Source: Rhodanobacteraceae bacterium (GTDB lineage Bacteria > Pseudomonadota > Gammaproteobacteria > Xanthomonadales > Rhodanobacteraceae). Taken from it: a stretch of DNA of 64,000 nt. Both the position numbers and the translations under genes were made by a program. The stretch lies in assembly GCA_030167125.1 (NCBI GenBank), contig CP126531.1, positions 2,892,578 to 2,956,577 of the forward strand, written 5' to 3'. Positions 45,580-53,809 of this stretch are shown one piece after another. The notes beneath the pieces are model-generated. The model had not been told where the DNA came from. It searched no databases and worked only from the letters and a program-made list of their open reading frames with translations. Each line of letters starts with the position of its first letter. The stretch's first letter is position 1.

Positions 45580-46515
45580 TCACCCCAGGTCCTTGGCAAA
45601 CCAGAACAACATCGCCAGCGCCGGGACGTGCGCGGCAGCGGCGCGCACGAGTACGTCGCGTCCTCGTTCGCCCAGCGCGATCGCGCGCCGATAGGCGCGC
45701 CGCGAACCCTTCCAGTCGCGGCGAGAAAGCAGGGTGCGGCCCATCCGCGCGTACACCTTGGCACGGTGATCTTTGACTTCCGGGGCGTCGGGAGGGAACA
45801 GATCGGGGCGGCGCGCGACCCAATGGTCGAACATCTCGAGATCGCGGATCTGGTTTGCCAGCGGATCACGATGCGACAAGCTTTCGGGACGAATGCGCCA
45901 ACGCATCAGAACCTTGTCCACGTAATCGAAGTCATGCTGTTCGGACAAGCGCAGGATCAGGTCGACGTCCGAAAACGGGGTTTGTCCATCGACAAATCCC
46001 CCGACATCCGATATGGCGGACTTGCGCACCACGACGGTGCCCATCAGCACGAAGCATCCCATCAGCAGCTTCTGCAGGACACGGCCCCTCTGCGGCGGTT
46101 TTTGCTGGAAAAGGGTGCCCGGCGACGCCGGATCGGGAGGAAAGAACGTGCTGTCTGCAAATACCAGGTCGGTGGTCGGGGTTCGATCGAGCAGTGGCAC
46201 CTGTTCGGCAAGCTTTTCCGGCAACCAGATGTCGTCGGCGTCCTGAAAGGCGATGAGATCCCCGCGTGCCCGCTCGATCGCGCGATTGCGGGCGGTCGCG
46301 ACGCCGGAGTTTTCCTGCCGGAACCATGTCATCCAGGGCCACATCGACGCATGCCGTGCAAGCAAATCCGGCGTGGCGTCCGTGGAGCCGTCATCCACGA
46401 CGATCAATTCGAAGTCGCGATAAGTCTGCGCGGCCACGCTGGCCAATGCCTCTTCAATCGTGGCGGCCGCGTTGTAGGCGGCGACAACAACCGACACATG
46501 CGGAACATCGCTCAT
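45580..46515 (-). CDS. Family 2 glycosyltransferase
   Basis: 311 aa GT-A fold. VSVVVAAYNAAATIEEAL, VVDDGSTDATP (nucleotide binding) and LIAFQDADDIWLPEKL (DxD-type metal site), then PFSDVDLILRLSEQ as the C-terminal acceptor region. The C-terminal 80 residues contain a TPR-like segment (RRDWKGSRRAYRRAIAL). ATG at 46515 has GGAG upstream; the in-frame GTG at 46524 does not. Sugar specificity unknown. It converges on the ATP-grasp gene. Confidence 0.9.
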   Translation of the reverse strand: MSDVPHVSVVVAAYNAAATIEEALASVAAQTYRDFELIVVDDGSTDATPDLLARHASMWPWMTWFRQENSGVATARNRAIERARGDLIAFQDADDIWLPEKLAEQVPLLDRTPTTDLVFADSTFFPPDPASPGTLFQQKPPQRGRVLQKLLMGCFVLMGTVVVRKSAISDVGGFVDGQTPFSDVDLILRLSEQHDFDYVDKVLMRWRIRPESLSHRDPLANQIRDLEMFDHWVARRPDLFPPDAPEVKDHRAKVYARMGRTLLSRRDWKGSRRAYRRAIALGERGRDVLVRAAAAHVPALAMLFWFAKDLG

Positions 46516-46728
46516 GGCTGTCACTCCGGCACGCGCTCAGCGAGGAGCTTCGGCGGCGGCAATGTATCACTGTGATCCGGCGCGCGCGTGTTTCAGACAC
46601 GCAGTTCATTTGCGGCGCTGGCCGGATTGCTTGCGCGCGCTCGGCGCGAGAAAGCATAGACGGCGGCGCTGCGGTGGCGTTTGGGAATCGGGATCTTCGA
46701 GGTCACCGCGCCGTGAATGTGTTGTGGG

Positions 46729-47673
46729 TCAAGCCGTGGGACGGTGCATGCGGCGTGTGAATGCCGCACGGTTATGGGCGGCAGGAATTCGCGGCAACAG
46801 GAAGCGGTCGCTGTCTTGTGAGACAAGGCCCTGACGGGTCGTGACGGCAGCTCGGTAGTGACGGCGCGCCACGTCTGCCACACGGGGATTGTTCGCGCCG
46901 TTGGGATAGCTAAACAGGTCCACGCTGCGGTCCAATTTTTCCTCGAGTGCCAAGCGGCTTCCGGCGATCTCGTCCTGCAGCATCGGTTCGGTCAGGGTCG
47001 GCAGGATGGGGTGTGTACGGGTGTGGCTGCCGATCGTGATCAGGCCGTCGTCCAGTTGCCGCAGTTGTTCCCAGGTCAATGGCGCGTGGCTGTCCATTTC
47101 CGCCTGCGGCGGCGTGAAGTCCGCTGTAAGGGCCTTGATCTCCCGCTCGAACGATCGCCTTGCTTCCATAGGCAGTCCCTTGGTCCATTCCATGATCGCC
47201 TCGATCCCTGTCGCGGTGCAGCCCGCGTTGCGAACTACTTCTGTGCGCAGGGCGTCGCCGAGTACGTTGAGCCGCATGCGCAGTTCGGTTCGCCACAACC
47301 AGTCGCCGGATTCGATCAGTCCCGGGCAGACGAAGAACGTGGCGGGTATACGGTGGGCTCGCAACAGCGGCCACGCGACCGTGAAATGGTTCTGGACGCC
47401 ATCGTCGAAGGTGATTGCGACTTCGCGGCCGGTCGTGGTGCCGATTTGCAGCCGGTCGACCAAGGCGCCGAGGCTGAGCGGCTCGAAGTGATCGCGCAAG
47501 AACCTCATCTGCCATTCGAATTGCCGAACCGACAACTCCGCATCGCCGATGGTGTGGTACATCAAAATGCGGGATTGCCGGATGGCGCGTGCCTGCCGGA
47601 CGGCTGCTCCCGACCAGTGGGATACCCAGCGCAAGGAGGCCGCAACGGAGCGGTACAAGACGTTCTGGGCCAT
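46729..47673 (-). CDS. NodB-type polysaccharide deacetylase
   Basis: 314 aa. Motifs: AITFDDG (motif 1), GSHTRTHP (motif 2, His pair), RSVDLFSYPNG (motif 3). It removes N- or O-acetyl groups from a polysaccharide, common in exopolysaccharide clusters. The N-terminus (AASLRWVSHWSGAAVRQARA) is not a clear signal peptide, so location is uncertain. ATG at 47673 is chosen by weak AGGGGA 12 bases upstream; an in-frame ATG at 47748 is an alternative. Confidence 0.85.
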   Translation of the reverse strand: MAQNVLYRSVAASLRWVSHWSGAAVRQARAIRQSRILMYHTIGDAELSVRQFEWQMRFLRDHFEPLSLGALVDRLQIGTTTGREVAITFDDGVQNHFTVAWPLLRAHRIPATFFVCPGLIESGDWLWRTELRMRLNVLGDALRTEVVRNAGCTATGIEAIMEWTKGLPMEARRSFEREIKALTADFTPPQAEMDSHAPLTWEQLRQLDDGLITIGSHTRTHPILPTLTEPMLQDEIAGSRLALEEKLDRSVDLFSYPNGANNPRVADVARRHYRAAVTTRQGLVSQDSDRFLLPRIPAAHNRAAFTRRMHRPTA

Positions 47674-47928
47674 GCGCAGCTTGTTTCCCCTGGGCGCCGG
47701 ACTGTAACGGACCGGGACCGGCAGTCTACAAGAATCGGAAAGCGACATAGGAGGCGATTTGTTTAATGCAAACCCGGATCGGGCCGGGTCGGATCCAATG
47801 CTCCTGCGTTCGCATTCGCGCGAGGGTGCTCCGCGCCGAGACCTACTTGAAGTGCGGATAACGATCAAGGGCAAATGCACGCCACGTCAAAAACCCGCTA
47901 GGCTGGCGCGCTCGGGGACTCCGGGGCC

Positions 47929-48843
47929 ATGCACGAAGCACGTTGTGCAGCCCCGCCAGATCGGCAGGCGGATCAAATGATCGAACAGCCCATCTTCGTC
48001 GTCGGTGCTGGCCGCAGCGGTTCCAGCCTGTTCCACCAGATGTTCACCGAGCACCCTCAAGTGGCGTGGATGTCCGTCTTGTGTGACCGCCATCCGGACG
48101 GGCTGGCGGCGCATCGTGCCTTGATGCACGCCATCGACTTGCCGGTCGTGGGAGCCGTGCTCAAGCGGCATTGGGAATCGGCCGAATGCTATGGCTTCTG
48201 GGATCATTTCTTCCGTGGATTTTCGCAACCGTGCCGGGATTTGCGCGCAGATGACGCCACACCACGTGCCAAGGCGCGCTTGCAGCGCGCAGTGGCGGGG
48301 CTGGTCACGAAGCGGCGACCCCGCTTGCTGGTAAAGGTCACGGGCTGGCCCCGCGTCGAATTTCTGCAAGCGGTATTTCCAGACGCCCGTTTCATCCATG
48401 TCTACCGCGACGGTCGCGCGGTCGCCAATTCGCTGCTGCAGGTCGATTTCTGGCGCGGCTGGCAAGGCCCCGAACAGTGGCGTTGGGGGCCGCTGGATTA
48501 TGAGCTGAGGCGAGAGTGGGAAGCCCATGACCGTTCCTTCGTCGCCTTGGCCGGGATCCAATGGAAGATCCTGATGCGCGCGGCCGAGGCTGCGAAGCGT
48601 GCCGTTTCGGGCCGCCATTTCATCGACGTGCGTTACGAGGAATTCGCGAAGCATCCGGTTGAGACGTTTCGCGGGATCATCGATTTTTGCGAGCTTGACC
48701 AGGACGCCGGCTTTGAGCGGGCGCTGTCGCGCTACGCCGTGGAAAGTGCCAATTACAAATGGAAGCAGGACCTTGATGAAGCGCAACAGGCCGTCCTGCT
48801 GGCTGTGCTGGAGGAGGAATTACGGCGCTACGGCTACGACTGA
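47929..48843 (+). CDS. Sulfotransferase family protein
   Basis: 304 aa. PAPS-binding 5'-phosphosulfate loop FVVGAGRSGSSLFHQMF and 3'-phosphate motif FIHVYRDGRAVANSLL. The body resembles Sulfotransfer_3 proteins. A 250-base gap upstream is shared with the divergent deacetylase. It is a candidate for sulfating the exported glycan. No sulfate activation genes are in the window. ATG at 47929; an alternative in-frame ATG lies at 47977. Confidence 0.87.
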   Translation: MHEARCAAPPDRQADQMIEQPIFVVGAGRSGSSLFHQMFTEHPQVAWMSVLCDRHPDGLAAHRALMHAIDLPVVGAVLKRHWESAECYGFWDHFFRGFSQPCRDLRADDATPRAKARLQRAVAGLVTKRRPRLLVKVTGWPRVEFLQAVFPDARFIHVYRDGRAVANSLLQVDFWRGWQGPEQWRWGPLDYELRREWEAHDRSFVALAGIQWKILMRAAEAAKRAVSGRHFIDVRYEEFAKHPVETFRGIIDFCELDQDAGFERALSRYAVESANYKWKQDLDEAQQAVLLAVLEEELRRYGYD

Positions 48844-48853
48844 GGGGTGCCTG

Positions 48854-50032
48854 GTGAAGGGCATGTCTGGGCATCGGATTCCTTCTCTGGACGGGTTCCG
48901 CGCGATCTCGATCCTGATGGTGCTCTACGGCCACCTGGTTGGTACGCGCAATTTTCCGACGGCAGCTGTTCGCCCCTTCGACCGATCGCTGGGTGATCTC
49001 GGTCATCTTGGCGTGCTGGTGTTCTTCGTGATCTCCGGGTTCCTGATTACCACCCTGCTGATGGGGGAACAGGAGAAGACCGGCACGATTTCATTGAAGC
49101 AGTTCTATCTTCGCCGCGCGCTGCGCATCTTTCCTGCCTTCTACGTGCTGGTTTTGGCGCTTTTGTCGGCGAATCTGCTCGGCTGGATGCGCTTGACTGG
49201 CCGCGACTTCGCGTTCGCCATGACCTACACGGTCAACTATTACCCAAATCATCCGTGGCAGATTGGGCACTTGTGGTCGCTGTCGATTGAGGAACAGTTT
49301 TATCTGTTGTGGCCGCTTGCATTGTTGGTACTGCATGAGCGGCGCGCCGTAATACTTGCCATTGCGGCGATCTTCGCGGCGCCGTTGCTGCGGTTCGCGA
49401 TCCGCGAATACACGTTTCATGTCAATCCGGATACAGCGCTCGCCGGCATGTCGATTTTCCCCGCGATGTTCGACTATATCGCCACCGGCTGCGTTCTGGC
49501 ATTGCTGCGGCCGTGGCTGCTGACCCAAACTTGGTATCTGCGGTTCACCGCCAGCCGCGGACTGTTGCTCGCGGTGCCGCTGATCTTCCTGATCAACCGG
49601 ATGGACGGCTATACCTCTGCAATGTTGTTCGGTTCGCCGGTCCTGAATATCTGCGTGGCACTCCTGATCGAAGCGTGTACTCGGCACGACCACACCTTTT
49701 TTGGGCGCTTCCTGAACTGGAAACCGGTCGCCGCGCTGGGTGTATTGAGCTATTCCCTGTATTTGTGGCAACAGCCGTTCCTTGATCGCCACTCGAATGC
49801 ATGGGTGAACGCCTTTCCCCAAAACCTCGCTTTTGCGTTTGTGGCTGCTTTGCTCTCGTACTTCCTGATCGAGCGCGCATTCCTCGGATTGCGCGATCGG
49901 TTTCGGCGAACCATTGTCGTACCGACGCCTGGTCAGGAGGCAAGTTCCATAGCCGTGGCGCAACTGGACACGACTACAATGCGACCCGTTGCTTGTTCGG
50001 ACCCGCTCGCACGCACTGGGAAAGTTCCATGA
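48854..50032 (+). CDS. Acyltransferase-3 (OafA-like) membrane O-acyltransferase
   Basis: About 392 aa, with about ten membrane segments. The family N-terminus reads IPSLDGFRAISILMVLYGH (the conserved His/Arg region), then VFFVISGFLI, the LRRALRIFPAFYVL block and a C-terminal SYSLYLWQQPF. It transfers acetyl or other acyl groups to sugars. GTG at 48854 has GAGGGG six bases upstream; ATG at 48863 is an alternative. Its stop overlaps the galE start (ATGA). Base composition from here to about 57 kb is visibly less GC-rich than in the housekeeping region, hinting at acquired DNA. Confidence 0.9.
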   Translation: MKGMSGHRIPSLDGFRAISILMVLYGHLVGTRNFPTAAVRPFDRSLGDLGHLGVLVFFVISGFLITTLLMGEQEKTGTISLKQFYLRRALRIFPAFYVLVLALLSANLLGWMRLTGRDFAFAMTYTVNYYPNHPWQIGHLWSLSIEEQFYLLWPLALLVLHERRAVILAIAAIFAAPLLRFAIREYTFHVNPDTALAGMSIFPAMFDYIATGCVLALLRPWLLTQTWYLRFTASRGLLLAVPLIFLINRMDGYTSAMLFGSPVLNICVALLIEACTRHDHTFFGRFLNWKPVAALGVLSYSLYLWQQPFLDRHSNAWVNAFPQNLAFAFVAALLSYFLIERAFLGLRDRFRRTIVVPTPGQEASSIAVAQLDTTTMRPVACSDPLARTGKVP

Positions 50033-51018
50033 CCGCAAAAAAAACCATCCTCGTCACCGGAGGCGCAGGCTACATCGGCAGCCATGTGGTGCTGCAGCTG
50101 GTGGAAGCCGGTGAACGGGTGGTGGTACTGGACGACTTGAGCACGGGTTTTCGCGAGGCCGTGATCGGCGCGGAACTCGTGGTCGGCAATGTCGGCGATG
50201 GCGAGCTTGTTTCAAAGGTGTTGCGCGAGCACGACATCGACACCGTGATGCACTTTGCCGCGCGCACCATCGTGCCGGAGTCGGTTGCCGATCCCTTGCG
50301 TTATTACGGCAACAACACTTGCGCGACGCGCAACCTGCTGGAGTGCTGCAGGGATGCGGCGGTCAAGCAGATCGTGTTTTCCTCGACGGCCGCGGTGTAC
50401 GGCATCCCCGAAGGCGGCAAGGCCTCCGAGGACACGCCCACCGCGCCGATCAACCCGTACGGCAGTTCGAAGCTGATGAGCGAATGGATGCTGCGTGACC
50501 TCGCCGCGGCGGGTGGACCTCGTTACGTCGCGTTGCGCTACTTCAATGTGGCGGGCTGTGATCCGCAGGGGCGGATCGGGCAATCGACGAAAAAAGCCAC
50601 GCTGCTGGTGAAGGTCGCCTGCGAAGCGGCGCTCGGCAAGCGCCCACGCCTTTCCATTTTCGGCACCGACTACGACACGTCCGACGGCACCGGCGTGCGC
50701 GACTACATCCATGTCGCCGACTTGGCCCGCGCGCATCTCGACGCCCTGAAATATCTGCGCGATGGCGGTGTCTCCACCACGCTTAATTGCGGCTATGGAC
50801 ACGGCTATTCGGTGCGCGAGGTACTCGACGCCGTGGGGCGCGCGCATGGCGCGCCGGTGCCGTTCGTGGAGGAGCCGCGCCGCGCGGGTGATCCTCCATC
50901 ACTGATCGCGGTGTCGGACAGGATTCGCGATACCTTGGGCTGGCAGCCTCGATACGATGATCTGGATTTCATCGCGCGCACCGCGCTCGAGTGGGAGCGG
51001 CAGTTGCCGCTGTCGTGA
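50029..51018 (+). CDS. galE: UDP-glucose 4-epimerase
   Basis: 329 aa extended SDR. NAD site TGGAGYIGSHV, catalytic YGSSKLMSE, and C-terminal RDYIHVADLARAHLDALKYL. It interconverts UDP-glucose and UDP-galactose (or acetamido forms) for the glycan. The start overlaps the acyltransferase stop. TACAAT at 49975-49980, inside the upstream gene, could be a -10 box. Confidence 0.93.
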   Translation: MTAKKTILVTGGAGYIGSHVVLQLVEAGERVVVLDDLSTGFREAVIGAELVVGNVGDGELVSKVLREHDIDTVMHFAARTIVPESVADPLRYYGNNTCATRNLLECCRDAAVKQIVFSSTAAVYGIPEGGKASEDTPTAPINPYGSSKLMSEWMLRDLAAAGGPRYVALRYFNVAGCDPQGRIGQSTKKATLLVKVACEAALGKRPRLSIFGTDYDTSDGTGVRDYIHVADLARAHLDALKYLRDGGVSTTLNCGYGHGYSVREVLDAVGRAHGAPVPFVEEPRRAGDPPSLIAVSDRIRDTLGWQPRYDDLDFIARTALEWERQLPLS

Positions 51019-51108
51019 ACGCTTCGTCCACCTGCTGGAACAAAGCGGGTGCAGAATGTTGCACGCCTTCGCGCGCTTCGGATGATCCAAGGTCAAAGGT
51101 AACCAGGC

Positions 51109-51879
51109 ATGTCCAGCGATGGTGAGATCGGTTACCGGATCCTGCGTACCCTCCGCCCGCCCAAGCGGGGTGGCGGCGTCGTCAGCACCGTTGATTTCGG
51201 GCTTCCATATTCGGTGACGTTGCGGAACCTGCTCGGCCCTGCCTGGGAAGACGAACTGCGCGGACGCACCGTGATCGATTTCGGTTGCGGCCAAGGGCGC
51301 GGCAGCATCGAAATGGCTCAGCATGGCGCCGGTCGCGTGATCGGGATCGACATACGCCCGGACAGACTGGCGATGGCGGAGCAACTCGCGCGCGAGGCAG
51401 GCGTCCAGGATCGGTGCGAATTCGTGTCCAAAGCCAACGCCGCCGCAGACCTCGCGGTTTCCATCGATGCCTTCGAGCACTTCGACGATCCGGGAGGCAT
51501 CCTTCGTCTGGTTCGTGACATGGTGAGACCGGGGGGGCGTTTCGTTGTGTCATTCGGTCCGACTTGGTATCACCCTTACGGCGGACACTTCTTTTCCATT
51601 TTCCCTTGGTCGCATCTGGTGTTCAGCGAACGCTCGCAGATACGCTGGCGCGCGGAATTCAAGGACGACGGCGCCACCCGCTTCACTGAAGTCCAGGGCG
51701 GACTCAATCTGATGACGATCGCCCAATTCGAACGCCTTGTCGCGGAGAGCGGGCTCGCCATCGAGCGTTTGCGCCTGGTGCCGATCCGGAAATTCCGTTG
51801 GTTCCATAACCGCTGGACGCGCGAATTCACCACCGCGCTGGTGGAATGTCTGCTGCGCAAACCCCGATCGGAAACGTAG
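51109..51879 (+). CDS. Class I SAM-dependent methyltransferase
   Basis: 256 aa. SAM loop TVIDFGCGQGRGSIEMA, IDAFEHFDDPGGILRL and VRPGGRFVVSFGP. Likely sugar or lipid methylation in the glycan pathway, but acceptor unknown. It shares with the operon methyltransferase only the general fold. It is 90 bases after galE. Confidence 0.85.
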   Translation: MSSDGEIGYRILRTLRPPKRGGGVVSTVDFGLPYSVTLRNLLGPAWEDELRGRTVIDFGCGQGRGSIEMAQHGAGRVIGIDIRPDRLAMAEQLAREAGVQDRCEFVSKANAAADLAVSIDAFEHFDDPGGILRLVRDMVRPGGRFVVSFGPTWYHPYGGHFFSIFPWSHLVFSERSQIRWRAEFKDDGATRFTEVQGGLNLMTIAQFERLVAESGLAIERLRLVPIRKFRWFHNRWTREFTTALVECLLRKPRSET

Positions 51880-51925
51880 TGCACGCGGCCAATCGGCCAA
51901 GCAGCACTTGTTGCAGGAGAAGAAC

Positions 51926-53539
51926 ATGAGTTTGGTTCGACGGCTGATCGGCGCGGCGCTGTTGTGTGGAGCGGGCACGCTTTCCGTTTCTGTCCGTGCG
52001 ACGACGTACTACGTGCGCACTGACGGTGGCACGACTGCGCAATGCACGGGTACACGCGACGCGGCTTATCCGGGTCGCGGTGCACGGCAGAGCTGCGCCT
52101 TCAACCATCCTTTCTGGGCTTTGCAGCCAGGGCAGCGGGCAAGCAACTTCGCGCCCACAACGGTGGTGAAACCCGGCGACACATTGGTGATCGGTAACGG
52201 CAGCTACATGATGGGATACGGCGGGCCGAACGCCGAGAATGCCATGTGCTACCAGCCGGCGACCTGGGGTTGCGCGATCGCGTCGATTCCATCGGGAATC
52301 GATGCCGCGCATCCGACTACGATCATGGGAGACTGCGCGAGGCCACCAGAGTTGTGGGGCACGCAACGTGTATCCAGCATCTTCGACCTCGAACATGTGC
52401 ACGACGTCGTCATCAAATGCCTGGACCTGACCGATCACTCCGCCTGCATCGAGTTTTACCGTCCAACGGAAAATACGGGCGGGGTCATGGCATGCAATCG
52501 GGATCATTTTCCATACGGACTCTGGGCAGCCAACGGCATCTATGCGGCAGACGTGACGAATCTGACGCTGGCGCATCTCGATGTGCATGGGTTTGCCGAT
52601 TACGGCATCCAGGCGGGCCGGCTCGCGGGGACCACCACGGTCACGGATGTGACGTTGCGTGCCAATGGTTGGGGCGGCTGGTCGGGCGATCTGGGCGGCA
52701 ACGATCACCGCAGTTCAAACACCGGGAAGCTCGCCTTCAGCGGAATCAAGGTGCTGTGGAACGGTTGCGGGGAGGCTTATCCCTCAAAGGCCATCGTTGG
52801 TTGCTGGGGACAAAACGAAGGTGGCTACGGCGACGGATTCAGTTCTGCGTGGACTGGCGGCGATTGGGTATTCGAGCATTCCAAGTTCAAGCACAACACC
52901 CAAGACGGTCTGGACATGCTGTATGCCAACGGTACTGGCAGCGTGACCATCGATCACGTCGTGGCGTGGGAAAACGCCGGCAATGGCATCAAGACCTCGG
53001 GTTCGGCAACGCTTCGGAACAGCATCATCAACGGCTATTGCAACAACTGGAAGGGCTTTCCGGTTGCGGGAGACGGAAAAAGCGGAGTGTCGGGCACGAT
53101 GTGCCGCGCCGATGGCACGGCGGCGGTGATGGAGTTCAACGGTCCGAATCAAATCATTGCGCTGAGCCACAACACCATCACCGGTAACGGTGACACGCTG
53201 TTTATCGGTGGCGGTGGTGATGCCCACTACTCGCCGAATGCGACCAACTTGGCCGTGTTCGAGAACAACATCCTGCTTGGGCAAGCCAGTGCCATTCCGC
53301 GCAACGATGGCGGGCTCACGGCGCTGGCTTGGTATGGCGATGCGGCATACGGCGGCGTTGTTCGATACCGGAACAACCTCATCTGGAACGTCAAGCACGG
53401 CTTCTGCCCGAGCGGCAACATCTGCAAGGATCCGCTCCTGAAGAATGAAACGCTGGCAGCCTTCGATCCAACGTTGTCGCCTGTCAGTCCCGCACGCGAC
53501 AAGGCGACGGACAAGGGCAACATCGGCGCCGTCCAGTAG
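51926..53539 (+). CDS. Secreted right-handed beta-helix protein 1
   Basis: 537 aa. Signal peptide to about residue 24 (MSLVRRLIGAALLCGAG...). The mature protein starts TTYYVRTDGGTT. Repeated short beta-strand turns (LDVHGFADYG, VTLRANGWGGWS, AWENAGNGIKTSG) are typical of pectate-lyase/C5-epimerase-like beta-helices. Eight or more Cys are conserved with the second copy, so disulfides are expected. AGGAG lies upstream. A close paralogue follows at 53810. It could be a polysaccharide lyase, epimerase or binding protein; no catalytic set can be assigned by eye. Confidence 0.85.
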   Translation: MSLVRRLIGAALLCGAGTLSVSVRATTYYVRTDGGTTAQCTGTRDAAYPGRGARQSCAFNHPFWALQPGQRASNFAPTTVVKPGDTLVIGNGSYMMGYGGPNAENAMCYQPATWGCAIASIPSGIDAAHPTTIMGDCARPPELWGTQRVSSIFDLEHVHDVVIKCLDLTDHSACIEFYRPTENTGGVMACNRDHFPYGLWAANGIYAADVTNLTLAHLDVHGFADYGIQAGRLAGTTTVTDVTLRANGWGGWSGDLGGNDHRSSNTGKLAFSGIKVLWNGCGEAYPSKAIVGCWGQNEGGYGDGFSSAWTGGDWVFEHSKFKHNTQDGLDMLYANGTGSVTIDHVVAWENAGNGIKTSGSATLRNSIINGYCNNWKGFPVAGDGKSGVSGTMCRADGTAAVMEFNGPNQIIALSHNTITGNGDTLFIGGGGDAHYSPNATNLAVFENNILLGQASAIPRNDGGLTALAWYGDAAYGGVVRYRNNLIWNVKHGFCPSGNICKDPLLKNETLAAFDPTLSPVSPARDKATDKGNIGAVQ

Positions 53540-53809
53540 TGTTCCAAAGCGCAACGGAATCTGTGATCCGCATCATGCCCCTCTCGTGATGTGCCGAGAA
53601 GTGCGCACGCAAACCTGAACACGAAACAACAGAATATCTCCCAGGTCTTTGCAATTATTCACAAATTGTGACCTGTCAGGCAGACTGCCCGGGCGTGCGA
53701 GTCGAGACTGCGCGCTCCTGACCATCCAGCCAAGAGGTAGGGGTGGGGTCGCCCCGGCTCGGATGCCGTATACGTTGCATGGACGCATGCGGCTCCCGCC
53801 CTGGAACGC
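53540..53809. promoter_or_regulatory. Gap with palindrome TCACAA-A-TTGTGA
   Basis: 270 bases separate the two beta-helix genes. A 13-bp palindrome at 53659-53671 lies in an AT-rich patch (GCAATTATTCACAAATTGTG). The arms are inverted relative to a CRP/Clp site (TGTGA...TCACA), so I do not call it CRP. A promoter for the second beta-helix gene is probable. I see no gene. Confidence 0.45.

Noticed and set aside
53659..53671. CRP/Clp binding site
   Set aside because: The palindrome TCACAA-A-TTGTGA has its half sites in the opposite orientation and without the 6-base spacer of TGTGA-N6-TCACA.
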